Both the position numbers and the translations under genes were made by a program. This document shows, piece after piece, positions 51,570-60,115 of a DNA stretch of 64,000 nt (position 1 is its first letter; each line of letters opens with the position of its first letter). This DNA is from Roseivirga pacifica (GTDB lineage: Bacteria > Bacteroidota > Bacteroidia > Cytophagales > Cyclobacteriaceae): NCBI RefSeq assembly GCF_900111145.1, contig NZ_FOIR01000001.1:1867501-1931500 (forward strand). The letters are read 5' to 3'. Under the pieces are notes generated by a model, which was not told the DNA's origin, did no database searches, and was given only the letters and a program-made list of their open reading frames with translations.

Positions 51570-52451
51570 TTATTCAAAAAGTTTGTCTTCAATAAACTCT
51601 CTTCTTTTCTTATTATCATTGAAAGTATGTATTAAGCTATAGTCACTGATGATTTTTAATATTACTTCACAAATAAACTTAAAAAATGGTGGTATTAGAT
51701 TTAATTCTACTTCCTTTATTGTTTCTCCATGAACAAGCTTAGACCTAATTGAATAATATTTTTTAACGTATTTATATAGTTCTTTTTTTCCCTCCTTTTC
51801 ATTGCCCATCAAATTAGAAACGTTGCAAGCTATTTGATGAGTTAATTCTGAATTTGAATGTGGTGAGAATAAAGTTTCAAGAACGATGGATAAAGAAATC
51901 CCAGTAAGTTCTAAAGTGAGAGTATACCAAGAAAAATAGAAAAAGTTCAACATATTTTCTATTCTAGATTTCTGTACACCTGAAGTATATGTTGATTTTA
52001 AATTTTGCCATACCTTTTCCAATACTTCTATACTATTTCCGTCAAATTTTGAATGATAAACTGTAAGTTCGTCTGTAAACTCAGTTAAACTATCGTATAG
52101 TGTATAAGTAAGGTGAGAAGTCTTAAAATCATCTTTTGACATTATAATTCTGCAATGACCTAAAGTGCCTTTGTAAATAATTGTAAGAAGATTAATAAAG
52201 GTCGTTGACAAGGAATAATGAGAAGATGAAGGCAAAAAAGAATGGTCAGAACCTGTCTCATCATATAAGATTAACCCAGTATTAAAAGTATATGGTTCTC
52301 CTTCATCTATATTATCACGCCCACATATTTTTTTATACAACTTTCCTACAGGATGGGTGTTAGGATTGATAAAGCTTATACCCTCTTCTAATATATATTC
52401 ATTCTCGTGATGTTCCCAATTCAATAAGTGAATAAGTATAACAAATTTCAT
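51570..52451 (-). CDS. Apea-like HEPN protein, probable defence gene
   Basis: The 293-residue protein has an unassigned N-terminal half and a helical C-terminal half. The latter ends in YYSIRSKLVHGETI with R236-x4-H241, the catalytic Rx4H of HEPN ribonucleases, and TLELTGISLSIVLETLFSP before it follows the Apea-like (A-L-E-x-L) pattern. HEPN proteins cleave RNA in toxin and abortive-infection systems. The sequence is unusually A/T-rich. It lies 87 bp downstream of thsA with a repeat between, so it may be a separate cassette rather than a Thoeris component. Confidence 0.78.
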   Translation of the reverse strand: MKFVILIHLLNWEHHENEYILEEGISFINPNTHPVGKLYKKICGRDNIDEGEPYTFNTGLILYDETGSDHSFLPSSSHYSLSTTFINLLTIIYKGTLGHCRIIMSKDDFKTSHLTYTLYDSLTEFTDELTVYHSKFDGNSIEVLEKVWQNLKSTYTSGVQKSRIENMLNFFYFSWYTLTLELTGISLSIVLETLFSPHSNSELTHQIACNVSNLMGNEKEGKKELYKYVKKYYSIRSKLVHGETIKEVELNLIPPFFKFICEVILKIISDYSLIHTFNDNKKRREFIEDKLFE

Positions 52452-52471
52452 AATGTGATCTAAGTTGTAGA

Positions 52472-52509
52472 CAACGTTTTGGCTATGCGCAGTGTCCCGA
52501 AGGGCATTG
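52472..52509. repeat. attC-like repeat A between thsA and the HEPN gene
   Basis: CAACGTT, three bases, GCTATGCGC, then a hairpin (CAGTG.CCC, GAA, GGG.CATTG). Reading on the minus strand it lies directly upstream of the HEPN gene. The same blocks occur at 53993-54022 upstream of thsB and, less exactly, at 13264-13280 upstream of the CPCC gene. Confidence 0.6.
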
Positions 52510-52537
52510 TTTATAGGTTTTGTTGTGCTTAGTACTT

Positions 52538-53467
52538 TTATTCTATTGCTGTTCCTGTTGGTAATTCATTCCCTTTTAAATACCCTGTATTGTTACAATG
52601 TAATCTGATAAAGTCTAAGAGCTCATCTAATTTCATCTTATATTGTTTTAAGTCACTTGGGTGAATTACGATAGTCAATTGTTCGCAATAACTTTCTTGG
52701 CTTAGTGAAACCAAGAAGGATAAGACAATCTCTTTAATCACTTCTTCTCGCTTCAAGGGAATCCTTCCACGACCTGTCCCCACAATAGGTATTACTAGAT
52801 TATCCTTGCTACCACTATGAGTTAAATATGCCCATAGTTCGTTTAGAGAAGCTCTGAGATTATCAACTGTAGTTTTCGAACGTCCATGAGGATTGAGGGT
52901 TGAACTGCAAAGAAGATAGTATTGCTTTTCATCTCGGAATATTGGAACTACAGTCCCAAGCTTATACTCGTCTGGATTGTTATTGACTAGGTATTTTTGA
53001 TACCATTCTTCGTTGTCTTCAATCTGTTGGCAAATGTCTGTGTTTAGGTGAGCAGGGGTCTTTTGATAAGCGTTATTAATGAAATGCTTCAAAATACTAC
53101 TCGATTTTTTGACTATACCATTATTATCACAATCAAGTCGATTGTTGATAGGTACGATTAGAGCACCTTTTGTCTTGAAAATATCTCCAATTCTGATAGA
53201 AATGGATACATCCCTGCTTTGGACTTTATAGGAGAAAGTGAATTTGGGCCAATTTCTATAAATGATAAGAATGACAGCAACAATCAAGATTATCCACCAC
53301 ATTGACTTGATATTGGTAGACCAACTTGATTTCCCGAAGAAGTCTAATATTTCTACGGTCAGCCATATTGCACCAAAAACAGAAAGAATGCTTTGCCCGA
53401 ATCTTTTTAAATCAAGTCTTTCCCAAAATAACCAAAGGCCATAGCCAATATTATCAAACCAACTCAT
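52538..53467 (-). CDS. thsA: ThsA of type II Thoeris (two TM helices plus macro domain)
   Basis: The 309-residue effector has two membrane helices (about residues 24-44 and 56-72) and a C-terminal macro domain (about 90-285). The macro core shows IRIGDIFKTKGALIVPINNR (91-110), a long insert, and the ADP-ribose phosphate-binding loop IVGTGRGRIPL (228-238). In type II Thoeris the macro domain binds the histidine-ADP-ribose made by the TIR protein and the membrane part then harms the infected cell. That is family knowledge; for this protein it is inferred. It overlaps thsB by four bases. Confidence 0.88.
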   Translation of the reverse strand: MSWFDNIGYGLWLFWERLDLKRFGQSILSVFGAIWLTVEILDFFGKSSWSTNIKSMWWIILIVAVILIIYRNWPKFTFSYKVQSRDVSISIRIGDIFKTKGALIVPINNRLDCDNNGIVKKSSSILKHFINNAYQKTPAHLNTDICQQIEDNEEWYQKYLVNNNPDEYKLGTVVPIFRDEKQYYLLCSSTLNPHGRSKTTVDNLRASLNELWAYLTHSGSKDNLVIPIVGTGRGRIPLKREEVIKEIVLSFLVSLSQESYCEQLTIVIHPSDLKQYKMKLDELLDFIRLHCNNTGYLKGNELPTGTAIE

Positions 53468-53967
53468 AGGCCTAGCTCTTGGTATATGTTGTCTTTATAA
53501 TAGAATGATTCGCTCTTACCTTCTCTGGCATAGGTAATGTGAAGTTCACTCCATCTTTCTAAAGCAAGCTGAATGATTTTCGGGTTGAAACTGACATGAA
53601 GAGCAAGTTTATCTCTTAATATAGCAGGACACTTATCATTGTCCATGGAACGCTTACCATTCAAATTGACAACTATGATTGGTAAGTTAAGCTTAATGGC
53701 TTGGTCGATTTCCCATCGAACATACTTGTAAAGAAATTTGGTTTTCTCACCGACAAGAAGAATAAACATTTTTGAGTTCTTCATTCTTTCCCGAAGGTTT
53801 CTTTTAATGGTTTCTTCTGAACTGTTTTGCCAAATGTTTATTACGTCATGAGCATTATAGAAATTAAAGTCACTATAGTCACTCTGTTTCCATGCTGTCA
53901 TAAGACGATAATATCTTATGTCGCTGTCTGCATCAAACGCTACATATGTTTTATTTCTATATGCCAT
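53464..53967 (-). CDS. thsB: ThsB of Thoeris (TIR-like, DUF1863)
   Basis: The 167-residue protein is a TIR-like (DUF1863/ThsB) enzyme: YRNKTYVAFDADSDIRYYRL (3-22), AWKQSDYSDFNFYNAHDV (25-42) and KMFILLVGEKTKFLYKYVRW (66-85), with the predicted catalytic Glu in RWEIDQAIKL (E86). LPIIVVNLNGKRSMD follows. ThsB proteins sense phage and cleave NAD to make a signal. It is the first gene of a two-gene operon with the macro-domain ThsA, whose start overlaps its stop. The repeat at 53993 lies just upstream. Confidence 0.9.
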   Translation of the reverse strand: MAYRNKTYVAFDADSDIRYYRLMTAWKQSDYSDFNFYNAHDVINIWQNSSEETIKRNLRERMKNSKMFILLVGEKTKFLYKYVRWEIDQAIKLNLPIIVVNLNGKRSMDNDKCPAILRDKLALHVSFNPKIIQLALERWSELHITYAREGKSESFYYKDNIYQELGL

Positions 53968-53992
53968 CAGTTTTGTTTTTTCGTATTAAGCC

Positions 53993-54022
53993 CAACGTTA
54001 GCTATGCGCCACTGTAGTGGCG
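53993..54022. repeat. attC-like repeat B upstream of thsB
   Basis: CAACGTT, one base, GCTATGCGC, overlapping a perfect hairpin CGCCACT/AGTGGCG (54007-54022). On the minus strand this is the 5' flank of thsB. The following 54030-54110 stretch (ACTTCCCGATAG ... TATACGCACCTTTTAAGT) is also of the kind repeated in Bacteroidota intergenic DNA. The 53968-54347 gap has no gene. Confidence 0.6.
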
Positions 54023-54300
54023 GATATAAATGATATGTTTATTAAAAACTTCCCGATAGCCATTGCTATTCTATGGCTATACGCACCTTTTAAGTATTTA
54101 AGAAAATCACAGGGAAGGTCGCGTTCGTGTGTGTTTTTCTAATTTCAAGAAAGAGATTTGCTGGCTTATTTGCAAGGAGGAATATTGGGTGAGAGGTGTT
54201 AAAGTTGTGAAGTGAGGAGGTGATGGAGTTATGGGCAGTGGTCAGACTACTATTGGTTACCATATTTTACTTCGTAGGCTTTGGGTTTCATAAGCCTAAA

Positions 54301-54339
54301 CCTCCAAGGTTTTTCTTGTATACAAACCTTGGGGGTTTT
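54301..54339. terminator. Terminator hairpin at the 3' end of the Bat genes
   Basis: CCTCCAAGGTTT (54301-54312) and AAACCTTGGGGG (54324-54335) form a 12-bp stem followed by TTTT on the plus strand. It is nine bases past the batA stop on the minus strand, where the T-run is weaker. Confidence 0.65.
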
Positions 54340-54347
54340 GAATCGCA

Positions 54348-55397
54348 TTAATCCTCTAAAATATTGCTGATAAACGTACTCTTTGAAAAGAGGAATAGAA
54401 TAAAGAAAACCAGTGCCCATTTTAAATAAATAGGGTAGAAGTCCGTGGTGTTCTTATAACGTGTTTCTTTAATCTCAGCCTTTTCATATTCATCAATCAG
54501 GTCGAACACATTTCTTAACGCCTCGTTATCCGAAACGCGGTAAAACTGGCCATTCCCAATCTTTGCAATTTCTCTAAGTGTAGTTTCGTCAAGGGTGTTT
54601 TCTACATAGTTCGGTCGGCCGAAGAAGTCTTTGCCAAAAGGCACTTTTCCTTCTTTACCAATACCAATGGTGTAGATTTTAATATCGTATGCTGCGGCAA
54701 GTTCGGCAGCAGTAATTGGGTCTATGTTTCCCGCAGTGTTATCACCGTCAGAAAGTAGGATCATCACTTTAGAAGCGGCTTCAGATTCACGCATGCGGTT
54801 GGTGCCCACTGCTATGGCACTACCAATGGCTGTGCCGCGATTCTCAATTTTGTTAAAGTCTATTTCTTCGTCAATAAACTTGTAAAGCAGCTCGTAATCG
54901 GTGGTTAATGGCGATAAACTGTAAGCGTCACCCGAAAAGATTACTAAGCCGATACGGTCTTGCTGCCTACCAGCAATAAAGTCACGAGCAGTACGCTTGG
55001 CAGACTCTAGGCGGTTCGGCTTAAAGTCCTCGATCTGCATTGACTCCGAAATATCTATCACCAAAGCAATATCTATCCCTTCAGACCATTGCTCTACTTC
55101 TTCATTGGTGCGTTGTGGCCTTGCCAGGGATACCAAAATGAATATGAGCGAAAGCGCAATCAATAAATTGGGTATAAAGCGCAGGTAGCTTGTCCAGTGC
55201 TTTTCAATTTCTTGCTTAGGTAGTGCTACCGGTAACTTCTGTTTTAGCTTAGTGCCTACCAACCATTTTAAGGCAAAAAGTAGCAACACAAGCGGTATTA
55301 GGTACAGCACAAATGCATTCGCCCAATCAAACGACTTAAAAGCCGATGGGGTGAACCATTCTGGTGAGTACCATTTGTATATCGTTTCGTCAAGCAT
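54348..55397 (-). CDS. batA: BatA-like VWA-domain membrane protein
   Basis: The 349-residue protein has an N-terminal membrane helix pair (residues about 26-45 and 72-91), a von Willebrand A domain and a C-terminal helix (about 328-346). The VWA MIDAS is complete: DxSxS in LVIDISESMQ, the Thr in LSPLTTDYEL, and the Asp in LLSDGDNTAG. It matches Bacteroidota BatA of aerotolerance clusters. It overlaps the middle Bat gene by eight bases. No second VWA gene (batB) follows; a terminator comes next. Confidence 0.9.
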   Translation of the reverse strand: MLDETIYKWYSPEWFTPSAFKSFDWANAFVLYLIPLVLLLFALKWLVGTKLKQKLPVALPKQEIEKHWTSYLRFIPNLLIALSLIFILVSLARPQRTNEEVEQWSEGIDIALVIDISESMQIEDFKPNRLESAKRTARDFIAGRQQDRIGLVIFSGDAYSLSPLTTDYELLYKFIDEEIDFNKIENRGTAIGSAIAVGTNRMRESEAASKVMILLSDGDNTAGNIDPITAAELAAAYDIKIYTIGIGKEGKVPFGKDFFGRPNYVENTLDETTLREIAKIGNGQFYRVSDNEALRNVFDLIDEYEKAEIKETRYKNTTDFYPIYLKWALVFFILFLFSKSTFISNILED

Positions 55398-56283
55398 TGC
55401 GTATCTGTTCCGTTACGTGGTTATATCGGTCAATCGAATAGTCTTTCAAAAAGTCAAAATCGTCTTGCAAAGCGGTTACTTCTACTTTGCTGTAAATACT
55501 TCTATCAATCGACTTTAGCGTTTCTTCCAAAGCGCTATTTTCCTGAATTTTCAGAATCTCTTTTGTGGTTAGCTTGGTGAAAGGAATGTTCTCAAGTCCC
55601 TCCATATACTGTTTCCAGTACTTTATTACCTGCTCAATTTCATGCTTATTCGTATTGGCATTGAGCGCTTCCACTTTTTCGTCAAAGGCCTGCTTAAAGT
55701 TTTCCAGCTTCTTCTTCATGCGGTAAAGCCTAATGCGTTTGTAAATTTCTTTGCCCCAAATAAGCATTACAACGAGTGTAATTATGCCTAAAATGGTCAG
55801 GCCAATCAGCCAATAGGGGTAGTTGAACTGCAACGAAACAGGCTGAAAAGCATTTGTTTCTTCCAGATTAACTGAGTCGGGCATTTGCGTAACCACTTGG
55901 TTGAGCACAATAGAATCCTTGTTACTAAAAATCTCCAGGCTGTCTTTTCCAGTAAAGAAGAAAACCGGTACAGAAAGACTCTGAATTGTATCTATTTCGA
56001 AAGTAGCCAAGTAATAAACCGCGCTATCAATACTGTTTATCGAATCGGATTCTGTATCGAAATAGGCTTTATCAAATAGCTCGAAAGGGGCGAAGTTGTA
56101 AAGCGAATCGGGGAAGATGATTGCTCTGTTCTTTTTGTCTTTGTAGCTCAAAGAGTAAGGAACAATCTCACCGATCTTAACGCTGTCTTTCAAAAAATAG
56201 CCATATGGTTTCACCTCTTGGGCGAAAGAAATACGGCACAATACGCTCAATATCAACGCAATGGTTAAGGTTCTGCTATTCAC
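55390..56283 (-). CDS. Bat-cluster membrane protein (BatD-like helper)
   Basis: The 297-residue protein has a signal peptide (LSVLCRISFAQEV), a periplasmic beta-rich half and one transmembrane helix (about 156-176). The cytosolic tail is helical (YRMKKKLENFKQAFDEKVEA, then HEIEQVIKYWKQYMEGLE). This is the usual unnamed gene between the DUF58 gene and batA in Bacteroidota. It overlaps both neighbours by eight bases, so all three are translationally coupled. The role in the complex is unknown. Confidence 0.82.
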   Translation of the reverse strand: MNSRTLTIALILSVLCRISFAQEVKPYGYFLKDSVKIGEIVPYSLSYKDKKNRAIIFPDSLYNFAPFELFDKAYFDTESDSINSIDSAVYYLATFEIDTIQSLSVPVFFFTGKDSLEIFSNKDSIVLNQVVTQMPDSVNLEETNAFQPVSLQFNYPYWLIGLTILGIITLVVMLIWGKEIYKRIRLYRMKKKLENFKQAFDEKVEALNANTNKHEIEQVIKYWKQYMEGLENIPFTKLTTKEILKIQENSALEETLKSIDRSIYSKVEVTALQDDFDFLKDYSIDRYNHVTEQIRNA

Positions 56284-57154
56284 TCTTGAATGTTTTATTG
56301 CGGATTTTGAAGAGTTTGATTAATTGTGGAACGTATCTGTCTTTGGTGTTGATTTCCAGATAGTTGATTTGGTTTTTACGGCAGAATTTTTCCAATTCAC
56401 CCTTGTTTACAGAATAGGTCTTTTCCAACTTCTTTCTAAAACCTGCCGATGAGGTATTCACCCAAACGGTTTTCTGACTTTCCTTATCGTAAACCGGCAC
56501 AATGCCCAAGTTTGGCAATTGTGTCTCGCGGTCATCTTTAAGGTGAATAACAACCAAATCGTGTTTTTTAGCCAGAAGCCTCAAGCTTTGCTCGTAGCCA
56601 TTGTCAATAAAATCGGAGATTAAAATCACTACGCTTTTACGGGTAATGATTTCCAAAGCCTTCTTAATTCCTGTATTTATATCGGTTTTGGTAGATTTTG
56701 GCTTGTGCTTGTAAAGCTCATTGATAATCGCGTAACCATGTTTTACGCCCTTGCCCGATTTTACAAATTTCTCCTTTTGGTCAGAAAATGTAAGCAAGCC
56801 CACGCGGTTTTGCTCTTTAATAGCCGAAAGCGTGAGTACCCCGGTAATTTCTTTTCCAATATCAACTTTTTGTGCGCCCGGAGTACCAATTTCTTGCGAA
56901 GCACTTATGTCGAGCAGAAAGAAAACGGTCTGCTCTTTTTCTTCTTTAAAGGTTTTTACAAAGGTACCATGACCTTTGGCCGAAACATTCCAGTCGATAG
57001 AGCGCGTATCATCCCCGTAGTGATATTCGCGTACGCCATCAAACTCAAGGCCTGAGCCTTTAAAAATAGAATGGAAATCACCCTGCATATGCGAGTTGAT
57101 GGCCTTTCTGATCTGAATTTCGTACTTCCGAAGCTTGGAAATGATGTGTTCCAT
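56276..57154 (-). CDS. DUF58 family protein of the Bat cluster
   Basis: The 292-residue protein carries the DUF58 signature DVRxYxxGDDxRxIDW, here VREYHYGDDTRSIDWNVSA (about 41-59), and a VWA-like part (VFFLLDISASQE, VVILISDFIDNG). DUF58 proteins accompany MoxR AAA ATPases in chaperone-like systems. No moxR gene lies upstream; the next gene (57297) is on the other strand. The Bat set here is DUF58, helper, BatA. Confidence 0.92.
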   Translation of the reverse strand: MEHIISKLRKYEIQIRKAINSHMQGDFHSIFKGSGLEFDGVREYHYGDDTRSIDWNVSAKGHGTFVKTFKEEKEQTVFFLLDISASQEIGTPGAQKVDIGKEITGVLTLSAIKEQNRVGLLTFSDQKEKFVKSGKGVKHGYAIINELYKHKPKSTKTDINTGIKKALEIITRKSVVILISDFIDNGYEQSLRLLAKKHDLVVIHLKDDRETQLPNLGIVPVYDKESQKTVWVNTSSAGFRKKLEKTYSVNKGELEKFCRKNQINYLEINTKDRYVPQLIKLFKIRNKTFKSE

Positions 57155-57296
57155 AATAAAGGGCTAAAAATAGGATATATTTAAACTTCCGACAGCCTTA
57201 AGCTTCTTAATTTTGGTTAATGCTGAAGAACGCAAAATATAAACCCTTAGTTTTGCGTCACAATACTATCAGATTCGAAAATAAAGTGCACGAACA

Positions 57297-57632
57297 GTGG
57301 TAAAAAAGGTTTTTTTATTGGCGGTTGCATTCTTGCTTTTTTCATGCGAAAAAGAGGAAGAAATACCCGCAGATATTCTTAGCGAAGAAAAAATGGTTGA
57401 AACCCTAATTGAGGTGAGAATCCTTGAAGGGCAAGTGGTAAACCTTACATTGCCGCTCGATTCGGCCGAAACGCTTTATGGAATTTTAGAAGCTGAGCTT
57501 TTTCAGGAACTAGATGTAGATTCCATTGCTTATATGAAGAGCTACGAATACTACATGACGCACCCTGCGAAATTCGAACGCATTGCCGAAATTGTAATTG
57601 ATAGTTTGAAAGTTAGACAGCAAAAATATTAA
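57297..57632 (+). CDS. DUF4296 lipoprotein (GTG start)
   Basis: The 111-residue lipoprotein has a lipobox AFLLFSCEKEEE (Cys near residue 17) and a helical domain with the DUF4296 pattern: ILSEEKMVETLIEVRILEGQ and SYEYYMTHPAKFERIAEIVI. The best start is GTG 57297. It belongs to a family restricted to Bacteroidota, with no known function. It is followed 20 nt later by mutS2. Confidence 0.85.
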   Translation: MVKKVFLLAVAFLLFSCEKEEEIPADILSEEKMVETLIEVRILEGQVVNLTLPLDSAETLYGILEAELFQELDVDSIAYMKSYEYYMTHPAKFERIAEIVIDSLKVRQQKY

Positions 57633-57652
57633 GCCGACCGTTTAAAGATTAC

Positions 57653-60028
57653 ATGCTTTATCCCCTTAATTTAGAAGAGAAACTAGGTTTTCATAAGATC
57701 AGAATTCAACTGGAAGAAGCTTGCGAAAGCAGCTTAGGCCAGCAGTTTGTTAAGAAAATCAGGTTTTCGAATAGTAAAAATCACATCGATCGTTGGTTAG
57801 ACCAAACCGCTGAGTTTGTACAAATCATTCAAAGTGGTGAGTTGTTCCCGAATTCCAACTACATCGATATCTCCAAATATTTCCCGAAGATCAGAATCTC
57901 GAATAACTTCCTTTCAGAGGAAGAGTTTTTCGATGTTATACTGTCTTTAAAAACATTGAATAAGTGTTTGGACTTTTTTAGCGAAAAGCGCGATGCTTAC
58001 CCCAACTTGGCAGAACTCACACACCCTGTGTTGTTCAACGAGGATCTTTTATGGTCTCTCGACCGTGTTTTTGATGAGCGTGGAAAGCTCAAGGACAATG
58101 CAAGCGACCGCCTTTCCGAAATAAGAAAGGGTATTCATCAAGAGCGCCAGAGGCTTAGACGCGTGCTTGATAAAATTTTGAACCACGCCAAAAAGGAAGA
58201 ATACACGCCAGACGATGTATCGGTAACCATTCGCGATGGTCGTATGGTAATTCCGGTTTTGGCTGAGCACAAACGCAGAATCAAAGGCTTTATTCATGGG
58301 GAATCGAATACCGGGCAAACGGTTTATTTAGAACCAACCGAGGTGCTGGAGATCAATAATGAGGTAAAGGAGTTGGAGTATTCTGAAAAGCGCGAAGTGA
58401 TCAGAATTCTTACTGAATTGACCGATTATGTGAGGATGGAGCTGGAGAATCTGGAAGGAATAATGCAGTTCCTTGGGCTTATAGACTTTGTTCGGGCCAA
58501 GGCACGATTGGCGACTAAACTTGCAGCCTACAAGCCGCATTGGTCAGAGCAAAAGTCCATGAAATGGCACAAAGCTTTCCACCCACTACTTTACTTAAAT
58601 AACAAAGAACTGGGCAAGGAAACTGTTCCGCTCAATATTGAGCTTTCTGCTAACGATAGAATATTACTGATTTCTGGCCCGAATGCCGGTGGTAAATCGG
58701 TATGCCTAAAAACCGTTGGCTTGGTGCAATACATGTTCCAGTGCGGTCTTTTGGTTCCTGTTGATGAATCTTCTGAGTTCGCCATATTCAATGATCTGTT
58801 TATTGATATTGGCGATGAGCAGTCTATTGAAAATGACCTGAGTACCTATAGTTCCCACTTGGTGAACATGAAGAAGCTGCTCGCCCACGTGAATAAACGG
58901 GGTTTGTTCTTAATAGATGAATTTGGAACAGGTACCGAACCACAATATGGTGGCGCTATTGCTGAAGCCATTTTGGCGGAACTGAAGGAATCGAAAGCAC
59001 TAGGAGTTATTACTACGCACTACGGCAATCTTAAGGAATTTGCCGAAAAGGAAGAAGGCTTGACCAACGGTGCTATGCGCTACGATATCAAGAACCTTCA
59101 GCCAATGTATCAATTGGAAATTGGTAAACCCGGAAGTTCTTTTGCCATAGAAATAGCCCAGAAAATTGGCTTGCCAAAGCATACGATAGACAGGGCTAAA
59201 AAGCGTGTAGGTAAAAAGTTGGTTTCGTACGATCGTATGTTGGCGCAGCTCGATCAGCAGAAGCAAGAGGTTGAAGAAACCCAGCAGTCTTTAGCCAAGA
59301 GAGAGGTTGAACTTACTGAGCTTACCGAACAATATGAGCAGCTTAAAGCGCATATGGAACGCAAAGAAAAGCGTATCCTCAACGAGGCTAAGCAACAAGC
59401 TGCGCAAGTGTTAAAGGATGCGAACAAAGAGGTTGAGCGCGTAATTCGGGAGATAAAAGAGCAAAGAGCAGAGAAGGAAGCTGTAAAAGCGCAGCGCGAT
59501 AGGCTGGAGAAACTTCGTAAGGAGAACGAAGTGGCGCCTGAAGAAACCTGGAAAAAGACAGCCGATGATAAAATTGAAGTTGGCGATTATGCACGTGTGA
59601 AAGGCCAAGATACTGTGGGTAACGTAGTAGGTATTAAGGGTAAAGATGCTGAGCTGCAGATAGGCGCATTAACGTCTTTTGTTAAGCTTTCGCGTTTAGA
59701 GAAGGTGAATAAAAAGGCTTACAAAAAGCAGGGGCAAGAAACTGGTAAGAGCGGCATGGATTACTCCAGCAAAATGGCTGACTTTGATGCTAAGCTTGAC
59801 CTGAGAGGCAAGCGTGCCGAGGAGGTTATCCCAATTCTGGATAGATGGATGGACGAGGCCATTCTTTTGGGTATTCCCGAACTTCAAATTTTACATGGCA
59901 AGGGGCATGGCGTTTTAAGGCAAATAGCCCGTAACCATTTAAGTACTTTTAAAGAAGTGGCCACTATGAAAGATGAGCATGTGGATAGAGGAGGAGCCGG
60001 AATCACATTAGTGACAATGCATAAATGA
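57653..60028 (+). CDS. mutS2: Endonuclease MutS2
   Basis: The 791-residue protein has the MutS core ATPase without mismatch-binding domain I. Walker A is SGPNAGGKSVCLKTVG (about 342-357) and Walker B is LFLIDEFGTGTEPQYGG (about 418-434). A long coiled coil (about 515-630) and a KOW-like segment (IEVGDYARVKGQDTVGNVV) precede the C-terminal Smr nuclease domain, marked LDLRGKRAEEVIP and LHGKGHGVLRQIARNHL. MutS2 limits recombination and rescues collided ribosomes. Normal length. Confidence 0.95.
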   Translation: MLYPLNLEEKLGFHKIRIQLEEACESSLGQQFVKKIRFSNSKNHIDRWLDQTAEFVQIIQSGELFPNSNYIDISKYFPKIRISNNFLSEEEFFDVILSLKTLNKCLDFFSEKRDAYPNLAELTHPVLFNEDLLWSLDRVFDERGKLKDNASDRLSEIRKGIHQERQRLRRVLDKILNHAKKEEYTPDDVSVTIRDGRMVIPVLAEHKRRIKGFIHGESNTGQTVYLEPTEVLEINNEVKELEYSEKREVIRILTELTDYVRMELENLEGIMQFLGLIDFVRAKARLATKLAAYKPHWSEQKSMKWHKAFHPLLYLNNKELGKETVPLNIELSANDRILLISGPNAGGKSVCLKTVGLVQYMFQCGLLVPVDESSEFAIFNDLFIDIGDEQSIENDLSTYSSHLVNMKKLLAHVNKRGLFLIDEFGTGTEPQYGGAIAEAILAELKESKALGVITTHYGNLKEFAEKEEGLTNGAMRYDIKNLQPMYQLEIGKPGSSFAIEIAQKIGLPKHTIDRAKKRVGKKLVSYDRMLAQLDQQKQEVEETQQSLAKREVELTELTEQYEQLKAHMERKEKRILNEAKQQAAQVLKDANKEVERVIREIKEQRAEKEAVKAQRDRLEKLRKENEVAPEETWKKTADDKIEVGDYARVKGQDTVGNVVGIKGKDAELQIGALTSFVKLSRLEKVNKKAYKKQGQETGKSGMDYSSKMADFDAKLDLRGKRAEEVIPILDRWMDEAILLGIPELQILHGKGHGVLRQIARNHLSTFKEVATMKDEHVDRGGAGITLVTMHK

Positions 60029-60064
60029 TAATTGCACCTGTTAAGTTTATGACCTCAAGAGTAA

Positions 60065-60100
60065 TAAAAAAGGCGTTCAGAATTTCTGAACGCCTTTTTT
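60065..60100. terminator. Bidirectional terminator after mutS2
   Basis: AAGGCGTTCAGA (60070-60081) pairs with TCTGAACGCCTT (60085-60096) around a tiny loop. A-rich sequence before and TTTTTT after make it work for both the mutS2 transcript and the convergent lipoprotein gene. Confidence 0.9.
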
Positions 60101-60115
60101 AAGTGTTGTAATTTC

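Noticed and set aside
51570-54347. Prophage or integrative element around the defence genes
   Set aside because: No integrase, phage structural gene or tRNA-end direct repeat was seen; only short cassette-like repeats flank the genes.
57248-57255. TAGTTTTG as a Bacteroidota -7 promoter box before the DUF4296 gene
   Set aside because: It matches TAnnTTTG, but no TTTG box lies at the right distance upstream, so the promoter is not supported.
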